A stretch of 64,000 nt of DNA. Source: Lagopus muta. Taxonomy: Eukaryota; Chordata; Aves; Galliformes; Phasianidae. Every line of letters starts with the position of its first letter. Position 1 is the first letter of the stretch. The stretch covers positions 137,729,957 to 137,793,956 of the forward strand of contig NC_064433.1 of the NCBI RefSeq assembly GCF_023343835.1, read 5' to 3'. Shown here one piece after another: positions 1 to 58,492 of the stretch. Made by a program: the position numbers and the translations under genes. Under the pieces are notes generated by a model that searched no databases, had not been told where the DNA came from, and saw only the letters and a list, made by a program, of their open reading frames with translations.

Positions 1-1578
1 CTCTTCAAGTACTGCATTCAAAAACAGTCAGGCCCACTAAACAAGCCGCACTGCTTTAGGAAAGCTTCGTCACAACATGGTTTTAGAGAGGATGTGCTTG
101 CAGTTGCCTGTTCACACAACGTCCACAACTGCGCTGAAGTGACAACGGTGGCCCCAAATGGCCGACTGTGGTATGCTTAGAGACTTCTGAAAATAAGAAA
201 GGGTTTCACACCTGCACTGCTGTAGTACATGAGCTCTCCACGCTCAGGGTGCCAAACTCAGCTTGCATGACACCTTCAGGAGATCTGACTTGCATTCGGT
301 AACACTGACAAGTGAAATCATTGACTTTAGAAACAATACTAGCATGATAAAGGGTTAGATTATTTTATGAGCTGTAGGTTTTGGAATAAATTCTTATTAC
401 TGGAGCAGTAAGACATAAAACTATAGTTCAAATAGGTTGTTTGTTTGTTTTTTCCCCCAAAGGACCTTGCTTTCAAAATACTCCTCCTCAAGAAAACAGA
501 GGTTAGTAAACAGCCACCTGCAGTGAGCAGCCCCTGTATGAGCAAAAGGCATTATTATCTTGATTTAAACTTGCATGCAGGACTTCATAAAACCAACTGA
601 GACGATTTGAACCAAGCAAATCAAATCCCTGGCTGACATGGAGATAAGCTGAAGAGTGCAATTAAAAAGTTTGAGAGGCAGGTTGGATCCTCTGAGTTAG
701 AGAAGGTCCGTATGTCTACTAGATTCTTCCCAGACAAGAGGAATCACACCGTGTTCCCTTCTTCCTCTGAGAAACATGCAGCCTTTGGAAATCTCTGCTC
801 CGGGCTGATTAGACAAAAACAGCCTGCATTTTACAGGCTTGTAAAGGGCTCTTGTGAGGACTGCTCATTTATAAATGGAATGATCATCTGTCAGAATCTT
901 CACGAGAGTAAGAACCAGCACTAAAGGGAATGGCCAAGTTCTTTTCTGGGGCACTCAGTCACTTGGCCAGCTGACATTCTCAAGGAATCACAGTGGAAGT
1001 GAGCTCAGAACAGCAGCAGCCTGCTCACAAATCCAGGAGAACAATACTCAGCATTAATAAATCATGTGCTTTTGCCATGGAAAAAAGATAGCTCACTTCC
1101 TCTTCAGGCAATCACAGCAAAGATTCACCTTCACTGCCTACAAGCAAAATTTTACCACACACTTGGATTTTGACCCTGTGTAATTTACTTCTGATTTATT
1201 CTTGAAAAATTGAAGGGAAGAATTAAAAGAAAAAAAAAGCAACCGTATAACTGGATTGCTCCCCATGAGCTTGCAATGAAGGTTGAACATTCCTGTAACC
1301 CGTGAACACCAAACACACTCAGTAACAGACGGAGGACCCGTGCTTTGTCTGTCAGTACCACCTCTCACAAGTAACAACTGAGGTGTGTCAGTACAGCATC
1401 CTACCTGCCCGTTTTGAAGCTGCTTTGTACATCTGCAAGATGTGCAAAACAAAAATAATCTGTGATTGCATCAAGCTTGTGCATTTATTGGTGGCTTATT
1501 CAAAATTAATTCACTGCTGTAAATGAATGCTAATAACAAATTAGTAAAAAGTTTTTCTTTCCTTTTTTTTTTTTTTTT
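1..1578. other. Intergenic sequence downstream of COL4A1
   Basis: AT-rich sequence with no open frame that resembles a protein and no repeat I recognise. It contains AATAAA hexamers on the gene strand at 1484-1489 and 1195-1200, which could serve longer COL4A1 transcripts, and ends at a T-run of 22 (1563-1584). Confidence 0.5.
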
Positions 1579-1595
1579 TTTTTTACACAAATATT

Positions 1596-1601
1596 TTTAT
1601 T
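1596..1601 (-). terminator. COL4A1: Candidate polyadenylation signal AATAAA (main)
   Basis: TTTATT on the plus strand reads AATAAA on the gene strand, about 1.3 kb after the stop. Further AATAAA hexamers on the same strand lie at 2169-2174 (a possible shorter UTR) and at 1484-1489 and 1195-1200 (possible longer forms). The choice of this one rests on expected UTR length only. Confidence 0.5.
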
Positions 1602-2168
1602 ACAAACTTGAATTTTTAAGAAATAATACACATTTCAGAAATTACACAAAGGCCTTGGCATTTGTAAAAAACTTTTGGTATTTGCATGATTATAGACTGT
1701 AAAACACTTTTGGATGCAGATGTGCTCAAACCTTGGTATAATTGCATAGAAATTCTTTAGAAATATTAATGAGGCCACTGTAAAGAGTTTTTTTTGGCAC
1801 AATATTAACAAAATTAAGGCCTTATACTTCTCAAAATCAAGTCATTCAGTGTGTGAGTAGTGTTTAAAACCCTGAAAAATATTAAATACAGAATAAAGAC
1901 TATAAGCTCAAAGCAGGATTGACTATAATAAACACAAATAGCTATTAACCTGGGTTCAGTCTCTGCAAATTTGGAATTGAAATGACCTATATAAAATGAA
2001 CATTTCACATCATATTTTGGTATTTAACACCGAATTTATAACACTGCAAAGAAGAAAACTTCTGTAAGCTTCTTTCTGTTACGATAAACTGAAAAGCCTA
2101 ATGGTTGACATCTATATAAATTACTAACACATTTATATATTTTTTTCTTGACCATTGCTGGATCATTG

Positions 2169-2174
2169 TTTATT
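2169..2174 (-). terminator. COL4A1: Candidate proximal polyadenylation signal AATAAA
   Basis: An AATAAA hexamer on the gene strand about 750 nt after the stop. If used, it would give a short UTR that keeps both miR-29 seed matches (2603-2609 and 2880-2887). Use is not demonstrable from sequence. Confidence 0.3.
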
Positions 2175-2602
2175 CCACAGGAAAGTTTGTTCTACTGCAT
2201 GAAGAAGCTGCATAGTACCAACATAGCAGAAACACTTACTTGCCTATTGGGAGACCGATTTGGAAGTCTCTTCCAGGTGTAGTCCCATTAAATAGCACTA
2301 AGGACTACAACAGAAGCAAAGGTTTGCAGGATGGCAATCTATGCTTTGAAAAGATGGTTATTTGTTGCTTAACCACAGTCTGTAATCCCAAAACTCCTTT
2401 TTTTTTTTTTTCTTTTTTTTTTTTACATTAGTATTGCTTTGTACAATAAAGAACAATAAGTACATACACGAGAGTCTGGGATTTTGAGACACCTAAATAA
2501 TGATAACAACAAACTCATCTGGGGAAGAAAAATGAATCTAAATATATAATACAAGAATGAGAAAGGGGAGTCCAACAGTATAAGGCAGAACTGCATACCT
2601 CC

Positions 2603-2609
2603 TAGCACC
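2603..2609 (-). promoter_or_regulatory. COL4A1: Second miR-29 seed match (7mer-A1)
   Basis: Plus-strand TAGCACC pairs with miR-29 bases 1-7 (six seed pairs plus A1). It is about 270 nt from the 8mer site and weaker than it. Confidence 0.4.
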
Positions 2610-2879
2610 TTTGCATTTTTCTGGACGAATGCTGACTTTTAATTCTATCAGTGCATTGCATTTATATAAAAAATATATATTTTTTGATCAAAAGTGCCAT
2701 TTGGCATGTCAACATTTGAAGCTTATCTTTGTTGTCTCTTTTCTTCTTCAGCAAGGACAGGGCCAGTAAAGCAGTGTGTGTTAGTTACGCAAGTTCCTAA
2801 AAGGCACTTTACTGTTTTCATATTGGACAACAATGAGGTACATATGATATATGTCTAGGCTTCATTGCTGTTAAACAAA

Positions 2880-2887
2880 TAGCACCA
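2880..2887 (-). promoter_or_regulatory. COL4A1: miR-29 target site (8mer) in COL4A1 3' UTR
   Basis: The plus strand reads TAGCACCA, so the mRNA carries TGGTGCTA, the full 8mer seed match to miR-29. The next base also pairs, giving nine contiguous pairs. The site lies about 34 nt after the stop codon. miR-29 repression of collagen mRNAs, including COL4A1, is established in mammals; use in this species is inferred. Confidence 0.6.
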
Positions 2888-2920
2888 TATTGTGTGAAAT
2901 AAGTTGAAATTCAAAAGTCA

Positions 2921-49184
<46,264 letters not shown>

Positions 49185-49665
49185 CTGTGGGAAGAAGAAA
49201 ACCCATTAGCAACAACACAACTTAAATTGCTTTTTCTAGCAACCCACATATCCCCTGTTTCTGTGCTCAAAAAAAATCTGCCAGGGAGTATGAAGTTAGA
49301 TGTGACAGACAACAGTTTGTGCTGGTCTTTCAGTGAAGGGCTATTATAAATAAAGAAATATTTATGTTTGATAACAGGCTGGCAAAGGGTAAGCGTGGCA
49401 TGATAGAAAACATTCTTTGAATTTAAACAGAAAATTCATTTCTGTCTCCCTGGACAGAACTTTTCATAGTATATTTATACCCCTGGGACCAGGAAGGCCT
49501 CTTTCTTTTTAATAAGATCTATCTTACCATATACAGATACTACTATATCCTGGTAGTAAATCTAACACCACAAACCAGCAGTTATGTCTCTGAAAACTGC
49601 AAATATCACTGCTCAGTCACTACTGTATGAATAGCCACTACGACTTCTCTTCTTTTAAGCATCAT

Positions 49666-50046
49666 TCACAACAGTGGATTTTGGAGAATAGGCTTCTCAG
49701 TCTTCAGTTTCAGGTGATTCAGAGCCAGTGTTTCATTATATAGGATCATCCGAAGAAGCTGATCTCGGAGATTGTGTCTGCCATCCTTTAGTTTCTTTAT
49801 AGCTATATAGGACATATGTGTTTTCTGTGCTCTCCTTATTAACCCAAATGTATTTAAAACAGATAAACTTAGAGGCAGAAAACGAAATCCATCTACACTC
49901 TCGATCAACTCTGCTACCATTGCACTTTCACTTTTTACCATGAAACCAAGAGGAACACTGTCCAAATAAAGACGGAAAGAGGGGAAAAAAAGACACATCC
50001 ACATGTCAAAGCCTGCAAACAGCAAATTAAGCAAATCAAAAGTCAA
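49666..50046 (-). other. Unrecognised open frame with splice-acceptor-like sites
   Basis: A 126-residue frame on the gene strand, about 480 bp upstream of exon 3. It includes LGFMVKSESAMVAELIESVD and LKDGRHNLRDQLLRMILYNE. Two good acceptor contexts lie inside it: TTTGCTGTTTGCAG ending at 50013 and a pyrimidine-rich run ending TTTGGACAG at 49958. From the second site to the stop it would encode about 97 residues. No family was recognised. It could be a terminal exon of another gene, a retrocopy, a poison exon of COL4A1, or chance. Confidence 0.2.
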
Positions 50047-51038
50047 TTGCTATTTGCAATTAACAAATGATTTGCTAGTGGGATCTTAGGAATTTCCCTA
50101 TTTGCTCAGGATAAAGATGATCAGCAACATTCTGGTACTTGGTATGGGGTCAGGACTGAGCATACAAGAGAAGAACATCATCTGTGTCTTGGAGAGATGG
50201 TAAAATGGGTATCTTGCAAAGAAAACATTGTGATAAGCAGGCAGAGGAAGCAGTGCAATGACTCACAGACATGGTGCTAGTTCATGATTCCCGGAGATGG
50301 TTCCTGAAGATGGCAGGGGTTGGAAGTTGTGGAGTGACTGGGTTGACAGTGGTGTTTAGTCCCTTGGGTAGGATTTTGTTGAGATGAAGGAACCAAGGAG
50401 TCCAGAGATGACTGATAGGTAAGAAAAACAGGGCCAGGCAGGAAGGAACAAAGTAAACCATGATGGAGATTATAAGAGCATGAGAAAAGAGAGAGGAAAT
50501 GAAAGCAAAATAACAACTTAGCACAAAGAAATGACTTTAGGGGAAATAAAAGAAATCTACTGGCACTAGCTGTACTCAGTGCTTTTGCTGAAGTTGCTTC
50601 TGCTGGCCCGAGTTTCTGCAGGTTTGGGCTGAAACTTCCACTGTATTTCAAGTCTCAAAGAAAGGGACCCAGAAACACACCCAGCATTACAGCCCTTGCT
50701 ACATGGCATGTAGTGTGAGCTGAGTGTCAGAGTAACAACCAGTCCCATCAAAAATTATGCAGCCAGTCCTGCACATTGCTGAGAAGAAGAAAAAATGGAA
50801 GAAGAAAAAATGGAATGGGTTAGAGGAGGAGTATGTCTGAAAATGCCTCACTGCATCCCTTTCAGCCCTACCCTTAACATTTCCCTCCAAATCAGTGCTC
50901 AGAAAACAGGACTGCTGCCATGGAAAAAAGTATATATATATAAAACTGGGTCCAACACAAAGCTGACTGTGAGAAGTGTTTTGGTCTAATAACACCATAA
51001 CTTGTTTGTAATGCTTCTGCATGGGTTGCTGATGGAGC

Positions 51039-51380
51039 ATAGAATCATAGAATCACAAGGCTGGAAAAGACCTGCAAGACCATCTAGTCCAACCGTCGTC
51101 CCGTTACCCTTGCTACCACAAGCACTAAACCATCTCTCGCAGCTCCTCATCCAGGCGCCTCTTGAACACTGCCAGGGACGGCGACTCCACCACCTCCCTG
51201 GGCAGCCATTGCAGTGCCTGACCACCCTTTGAGAGGAAAACTTCTTCCTTATGTCCAATCTAAACCTCGTCTGCTACAACTTGTGGCCAATTCTTCACAT
51301 CCTGTTTGTTGCTTGGGAGAAGATGCCAAATCCTTCCTCATCTCAATCTCCCTTCAGGAAGTTGTGGAGTGCAATGAGGA
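51039..51380 (-). mobile_element. CR1 LINE 3' fragment
   Basis: The plus strand reads AGCATAGAATCATAGAATCA, later CTGCCAGGGACGGCGACTCC and ACCACCTCCCTGGGCAGCCA. On the minus strand this gives LDIRKKF/SSQRVVRHCNGCP. The same subfamily as the copy at 11251-11788 but shorter. Confidence 0.9.
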
Positions 51381-52828
51381 GAACTCTACAATGAGCAGAA
51401 GTTTGAGGTGCAAGGTGTCCACTCACCTCTTTATGGTATGTTTACTGGACTGGCTGTCATGGCAGTCCCTGGCCATGCAAACTGGGGGAATGGCATTTCT
51501 AAATTCAAAATAATACTCGTTTATTAAAATCTTCTGCCAGGAAAAATTCTCATATCGAATCTCCTCACAGGAAAAAAAAAAAAAAATTCAATTAAAAGTC
51601 ACCTTCTAAGGGAAATAAACAGTTTTTTTTTTTTCTTGAAGCACCAAAACAGCATTCTAGTTTACCCCTCAGCATTCATTGTCAGACTTTGATAATAATA
51701 TTTTCTAGTTATAAAATCCAAGGCAGTGTGGGGTGTTATCACAAAACACTGCAAAACAAAGCAAATAGAGGAACAGACGAAAAAACATATTTCCAGGTCA
51801 GTGCAAAGTCTGAATTCTGAAGTAATCACTTCAGAACAGAATTTTACACTAAACTGTGGCCACTTGCTTTTGTGACCTGCTGGGAGATCTATTAAGAAGA
51901 CAGAAGACACTAAAGTACAAAAAGCAAGGTTTTCCATTACTGAAGGAAAGTACAATATGTGCAAATGAGAAGAAAACAAGATTATTATGACACCTACATA
52001 GAAGCATGAGTCATATGTAGCACAGCTAATAATGCTTCCTGCATTCAGTTCTGTCATCCTGAGAATTTCAACACAATTTCAGTCACTGGACTCTGCAACA
52101 CAGTAAAGTACTCATTCTGCCATTCTTACAGAAAAATAAAACTGGGGTTTACAGATCTGATTTTAATTTATTTGAAGGCTCCCTGAAGACTGTTCTGGCA
52201 CTGTAAAAGGCCTTTACTGTGCCTGTAAATCACTCACTAAAGTAACGACCACTTCATCTTGCCAAAGAAGTTCACTCAAAGCTTAACAAAAATAACAACT
52301 TGGGCTTGCAAGACAACCACCATCAATGCTGCAAGGCCATCTCCAGCCTCCCAGGTTGCTGTCCCTGAAAGGTAAAGCATAGCGGCAAGAGCTGCTCACG
52401 GTCACTTTGAGATTACATACGTCCAGGTTTCCACAGGAACATTGCTTTTAACTGGCATTAGCTGTTAGGACAAAAGGAGGAACTTGTTATTCTGGACATC
52501 CAGGCAAGCTACCAGACACCCAGAGGCCTTCAGCAAACTCCTGAGAGTGTGGAGAGCTGTCCCGTACCAAGTACTGCAGACTCATGGTTTCTCACACAAA
52601 ACTGAGCTCATGTTTTTGCCTGTGATTTGTCAGAAGGGAGTAAGGAAACATAAAACTGGTTGAATCAGTTCTGAGGGAATGCAAGCAACAGAATCTTTGA
52701 GCTGCCACCTCAGTTATTTATTCTAACAGGGGGCACGGACTTACACACTGCTTACAATCCACTCTTTTTTGCTTTCCCATCTAATTTCACAGCAAAGTAT
52801 TGGGTAAGTAGACTAAATTTGTGGGCAT

Positions 52829-52858
52829 TCATCCTCCACACCATCCTCCACACCATCC
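52829..52858. repeat. Short tandem duplication of a 12-mer
   Basis: CATCCTCCACAC is repeated head to tail and followed by CATCCATG. In presumed intron 2. Confidence 0.7.
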
Positions 52859-55800
52859 ATGAAACTCACAGAAGTTAGGAAAACCTATTCCAGCAAGACC
52901 TAGGGATGTATCCTACTTTCTAGGTCCTTTCTTTAGTCCATGTGTCAGATTACTTCTTCATATATCAGTTTTAAAGAACCAGTGTGCCAGAACTTGTAAA
53001 GAAATACAATGCTCTTCCAGCATTCACTAGTGAACAAAGATCTAACTTCAATACTTCAGTGATTCGGATATTACCAACTTACACCATATGATGTGTTTTA
53101 TGGCATCTTTGGCATCAGTGAAAATGCACTAAATTACAGTAAAAGTCTATCAGGCTCAAAATATCTACATTGAATAAGAAAGTACAGAAACTCCACGATC
53201 AGAAGCACTAACGTCATGTCAGTGCTGAGCTCCACACGTCCTACATTAACTGAAATTAACTCACAGAAATTCCTGGGTAGCAGTATTTATACTGCATCTT
53301 TCCTGCCCCAATTGTCTTATTTACAACTGCAAGGTCAGAAGAAGATATCACCTACTACATTCTGCAGCAGAGACATAAGCATGTCCTGAGGATGCCCTGA
53401 ATTGCAAGGAAATACTTGAGCAGCATCCCTTTCTTTCTTGCCTACCCAGCTCCTTTGTTTACTTAATGTTTCAGACAAAAAGCCCAATAATGTTTGCACT
53501 ATGTTTATGTTGCAACTCATTAAGCATCCACACTATACTAATTGGCAAGCACTAGACCACTGCTGCTACCCCACTTATTTTTTCTCAACACTAGGATTTC
53601 TAGCTGCAGTGCGAGAACAGCATGAGACTCTGACTGTAAGGGCTACATATTGTTCATGTTCCAATATTCACAGCTGCGAAACCTTGGCAAGTAACACTGA
53701 AAGAGCTTCTGCTTCTTACAAATCAATTCATGAGACTCAGAAATTAAAACAGATGTAACCAAATCTTCCGTACCTCCACTGATTCAACACAAGCTGTCAG
53801 AAAACACAAAGAGGAATTCATTATTCAGCTCACAAAGATGAATATCCTGCCACTCAGCTGCTGTTGAAAATGTGGAGACACAGAAAGACAGCAAGTGCTC
53901 GCTCACTGTTCCACCTATTTGATCAGCAAGATGCCTGTTGTAGTCTGACATTTGTGAAATGCCCTCACACTAGATTGTTTGAGAATGGACTTCTAAAATG
54001 AGATGAACTCATTAATAGCATAGCCTGAGAGACTGACTTTTTTGCTGGCAACCATCCTTCCAAATTAGCCATGAAATACTGTTTCATTTTCACACATGGA
54101 ACAACTGCAGATGGCAGTGCAAGAGTCACATGAAGCAAGTAGTTTTAGAAGAGTTAGCTTAGTAATAAATCAAATTCTGAGGGGGAGGAAACAACCAGCA
54201 CCACATTATAAATTATTTCCCCTATTATTTTGTCTAGGGACTGCTGGACAGGGAGATGTTAGTCTTGAGAGACTGATAACATGGATATAAATCAAATGCC
54301 TGCAGAACTGCGGGCTCTATGCAAAGGCAGGGCCCGTACATATGCTACATTCTCCAGCTCTCCAGAGACTCAGGCATGTGGTGAACAACAACGTACAGAG
54401 CCTTCTGGAATCATTTAATTGATTATCACACAGCCAGCTCCTCCTGTTTGGTTTGCCTCTGCCAAAGATCATCCCATGGTAGAGATGGAGGGACAGACAT
54501 GTGCCTGCCCTTCCACTGAAAATGTGTAAAACTCATTTTTAGGGTGAGATGCCAAAAGGTAGTTTAGCCAGCCTAACCAGCTAAGGTGGCTCCTCCACTC
54601 CACTGAGGTGGATGGTGCACCATCACCCTTTCTTACAGCAACTTTGATGGTTCCCCCCCAGCATCACTGCGCCACATCAACTCACTAAATGCCCTCACTT
54701 TCCCTTGGTGGGTAAGCTTGCTTTGGCCTCAATAAGCTGAGAAACCCACCAGGCAGCCAGGCAGCTGCCAGAGCTCATGGGAGGATGCAGCCACACAAGG
54801 CAGTGAGGCTACAGCAGCAGCTTCTCACATTGGCATGGTGAGGCTGGATGGAGTTCATCTACCACAGCTCCTCAGCTGTGCCTCTGTTGCAAGAGGAACT
54901 GAGCTCAGGGCCAACAAATGCTTGAACGTGCAGGACAGCCATTTCCAGTCCAGTGTCAATGCTGAACCCAACATCCGTTCAAAGCTCAAGCTTCCTCTCT
55001 CATAAACATACACATTCCATTTTCCAAAGCTCATATTCATTGAACTGAAACACTACCAAGCACACAGACAGCAAAGAAACGTAACATTTTCAAATGAGAC
55101 TGGGGATGAGCTTTTCCAAAAAGAGAGAAAAAGGGCCTGACATCTCAGCATTCTTCCTTTTTTTTTTCTTTTCTCAGTCTGATGTTAGAAATACTCTCAA
55201 ACGTTGCTTTCGATAGAGATTAGTATGAGTTCTAGATGCAACTGTTAACAAAAACAACAACAAAAAACAGATGAAGCCTGAAGCTCTCATCACACCTCTG
55301 TGCTCCAGTGTGACCTTAGAAAATCAACAGGAATGCACAACAGCCTTACAGTGACCTACAGGTTTCTAGACAGACTAACCCAAACCACATGAGAGGTGAA
55401 TATCAGCTCTGTATTTGCTCCTTCAGCTGATATAACTGTGAGCACGCAAAGGAATTGGCTTTGAGGTGTCAGACCCATAATTACACTACACAGTGGGAAA
55501 CACTATTGTGGGATCTAAGTAGCACTCTTGACTGTGTTTTTCTCCACACTCTTTTAAACTTGTTTTACAGAACCATAATTGGCTCAGAGTTGATTTAGTG
55601 GAGAAACAGTGGTGAGGAAGTCAATCCTTTACTAAAATAGTACTTTTAACCACCAGAGGGAGCACCAGTCCCAAATATCTTGCAGGATTAAAATCACATG
55701 TACGTTAAGCATCAGCTGTTTGTCCTCAGCTGCACTTACCATTTTCAGTATTTCATTGGAACTATGAAGTGGATATCATTCAAACAGAGTTAGTGCTATA

Positions 55801-57668
55801 TGCTCACAGCACAGGAGTCCTTAAATGCACTAAGGATGTTTAGCATTACAGAATTCCCACTGTGCATTCTTCAGTGCTAGAATCTATCTGCGCTATAGCT
55901 ATACAATTCTGGAGCCATACAACTAACAAGGAATTAATTACAGAAACATAACTGCAAAGACATGTGAAGAATCTGTGTAGGAGCTCTGTAAATATCTTGA
56001 CTGTCCCAAAAGTTTTGGGGCTGACAGTAGAAGGGAAAGAGAGGAGGGGAGGAAGGAGGGAGAGTCAGCAAAATCCGGATTCTTGCACTGCCAGGAGGAA
56101 ACTGAGAAAAATCACTCACATAGAGACACAAATCCAGCATTTTTGGCTTGACTAAGAGCAGGAGCAGCCACAACAGTTTTACATCACCTGCACAGTTCCC
56201 CAGTTGGGCTGGCTGCGGGTTGGCTGAGTCCCCTCCACAACTGCAGGCATTGCCAAGGTTGCTCTACACTACACGCAGATACAAATGCGAAGAGCTACCC
56301 TATCCCAGTAGCTGTTGGCAAACAGCATCCAGCAGTCATGCCCTGTCTATCGCAATGCTGGATCTGCCATCTTCTCTCTTGGGCCCCTCCCTTCACCCAT
56401 CATACTCCTTCAGCACTCACTCTGCTTTTAGGGATGGAAATACTGAAAAGCATTCACTTATGGTACAAAGCCTAATATCATGCAGACTTGTATACACAAA
56501 GATACAGGAGGGTCACTCTCATTGCCTTCCAAATACAGGAGCATATATAGGCAGGAAGCATATCTCAGTGTCACCCCAAGGCTGCAAGGAGCATTCCTCA
56601 AGAAGCTGCTAAGTGCTTCCCGAGAGTATGAAACCAGAAATAACAATCTGCATGTATCCTTTCCTCTACGTATCAGTACTGACGTGCTTAGTATGTATGC
56701 AAGTAAGTGGGTGGGTACGTGGTATGTCTGAATTTGTTTTAGTAGCTGAAGAAGAAATAAAATAAGCTGAGTGAAGATAAATTAATATTTGGAAGCCATG
56801 GCTACAACTTCAGCTTCTATTTAACTAATGTCAAGCAATTGGTTGTCCATCGCCACCTTACAAGTTCTGTTCAATTAGCTCTAATAATGGCTCCTCCCTA
56901 CTTAATTTGCCTGCTTCATGTCATTCTTCTTGCTCATCACAAAGTTATTCCTCATTTTCCAAATGCTGCACTTTTTATTTTTTTCAACAAAGGTACCTAA
57001 ATTTCACTTTCTAGGACTCATTGAGCCAAACACACTCTTAAAACTTAAACTCTCAATTCTTTGCATTTGCATGTATTTTGCCATTGTATATTTTGCACTG
57101 TATTCGACTCCAGTGCAATGAGTGTTGCAGATACAGAAGTAGGAAGGATGTTCAGAAGGAAGGGATTTTTATTTACAGCAAACTACCACTTAGATTTGTC
57201 TTCAATAAAAAAGGAGGGAAAGAATCATTGCACCTTCCACTTACTTATGAAAGAAAACATGTATAACCCCTAACGTGACCATTTTACAAGCCAGGAGTAG
57301 TTTATCTCCAAGTATAATGGAGAGCATGAAAGGACAGAAGTATGAAGGTAAGACTAGCAGAGAGCAGAAGCCAACAGCATGTGAGCTTCATTCACTGATC
57401 ATAAAGGTCTGTCTGCACAATGCTTGTGCGTTTTACACCAAACTAAGTGGTTCACTGTCTTTATGTTTAAACTTTCCTTGATTTCTCTAAAAAGCACATC
57501 TCATGATGTTTCAGGAGGAAGTCACGCAAACCTTTCACCAAAGGTGTGCATGGCTTATTTCCAAACTTTTTTTTTTTTCAATCAGACCAGACTCAGAGCC
57601 ACCCTGGGGAACAGAACAACCTCAAAGAGCCATGAGAGAAGAGGATGTAGATGGACAAATGCATCTGT

Positions 57669-57747
57669 AGAAAAAAAGGAAGAAAAAAAAGAAAAAAAAA
57701 AAGAAAAAAAAAAAAGAAAAAAAAAAAAAGAAAAAAAAAAAAGGAAA
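57669..57747. repeat. Pure purine tract, A-runs with G spacers
   Basis: 79 bases of A and G only, as A-runs of up to 13 separated by single or paired G. Probably a mutated poly-A tail or (A)nG simple repeat. Confidence 0.85.
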
Positions 57748-58377
57748 TTCTATCACCTGGAGACAGGTTGAGTCGAAAGGGTGCTGTGTTTCCCACCCCT
57801 TCTAATCATCTGTTGAACTCATTAGGTCTGAGTAACTCTTCCTTTGTTTTATTGCATATTGTGTTAAGTCACTTCCAGTGCTGAGGGTCCAAAAAAATAA
57901 GGGGTAAAAATGCTCCCCACCCTTCCTTCTTCATTAGTGAAAATTATTTAGCACTTGTTTGCATTTGGCATTGTTTAAAGGCTCGCATTCAAAGATGAAA
58001 CAGCAGAAAAAAAAAAAAAAATCTTAAACTTTTCAGGTTTTTCTCATTTATTTTTGTTCACATCCTAAACCTGTGACGTTACATGCAAGTTTTATTCTCT
58101 TGCCAATTTTTTTTATGGACATATTTACAAAAATAATCTCTTCCATAAATAGTAAAAACATGGGCAGCTGGTCCTAGACAGTACAGACTGCAATAAAGTT
58201 CTCATAATGAAGTAGCTCGTATCTTAAGGAGTACATGACAGACAGTGCTATTCTAGACAGCACTATTTTAGCTGCTTTTTCAGTTAGGTCTGAAATGGCA
58301 TTTCAAAAGTTTTAAACATTTAAAAAGTTGCATAGAATTAAAAAATCCTTCCAAAAAAAGCCAAAGGAAGGAAAGAC

Positions 58378-58492
58378 TGGATGTTGTGTTGAGGGACATG
58401 GTTTAGTAGGAGCTATTGGGAATAGGTGAACGGTTGGACTGGGTGATCTTTTAGGTCTTTTCCAACCTTAGTGATTCTATGATTCTATGATT
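58378..58492 (+). mobile_element. CR1 LINE 3' end
   Basis: The plus strand reads GGACTGGGTGATCTTTTAGG, TCTTTTCCAACCTTAGTGAT and then TCTATGATTCTATGATTG, the CR1 3' end with its 8-base tail repeats. Opposite orientation to the other tail copies in the window. Confidence 0.92.

Larger units (their letters stand above)
1579..2920 (-). other. COL4A1: COL4A1 3' untranslated region
   Basis: This is the stretch after the TAA stop, down to about 15-20 nt past an AATAAA signal at 1596-1601 (minus strand). The length of about 1.3 kb fits my memory of the mammalian COL4A1 3' UTR. It is AT-rich and has no repeat that I recognise. The genomic A-tract of 22 (plus-strand T run 1563-1584) sits just past the signal and could prime oligo-dT artefactually, so the exact end is uncertain. 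Confidence 0.6.

Noticed and set aside
1563..1584. Poly-T as the tail of a processed pseudogene
   Set aside because: It lies directly past the COL4A1 polyadenylation signal, and no retrocopy body or target duplication is visible.
49966..50012. The first acceptor-to-second acceptor segment of the unexplained frame as a separate exon
   Set aside because: It is mainly a pyrimidine tract for the second site and has no donor.
50277..50651. 124-residue minus-strand frame with a hydrophobic stretch
   Set aside because: Ser/Thr/Pro-rich and unlike any known protein. Overlapping frames of similar length suggest composition bias, not a gene.
56148..56612. 154-residue plus-strand open frame, the longest in the window
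   Set aside because: No domain, low-complexity Ser/His-rich composition and no splice or promoter context. It fits a chance frame in a GC-richer patch of intron 2.
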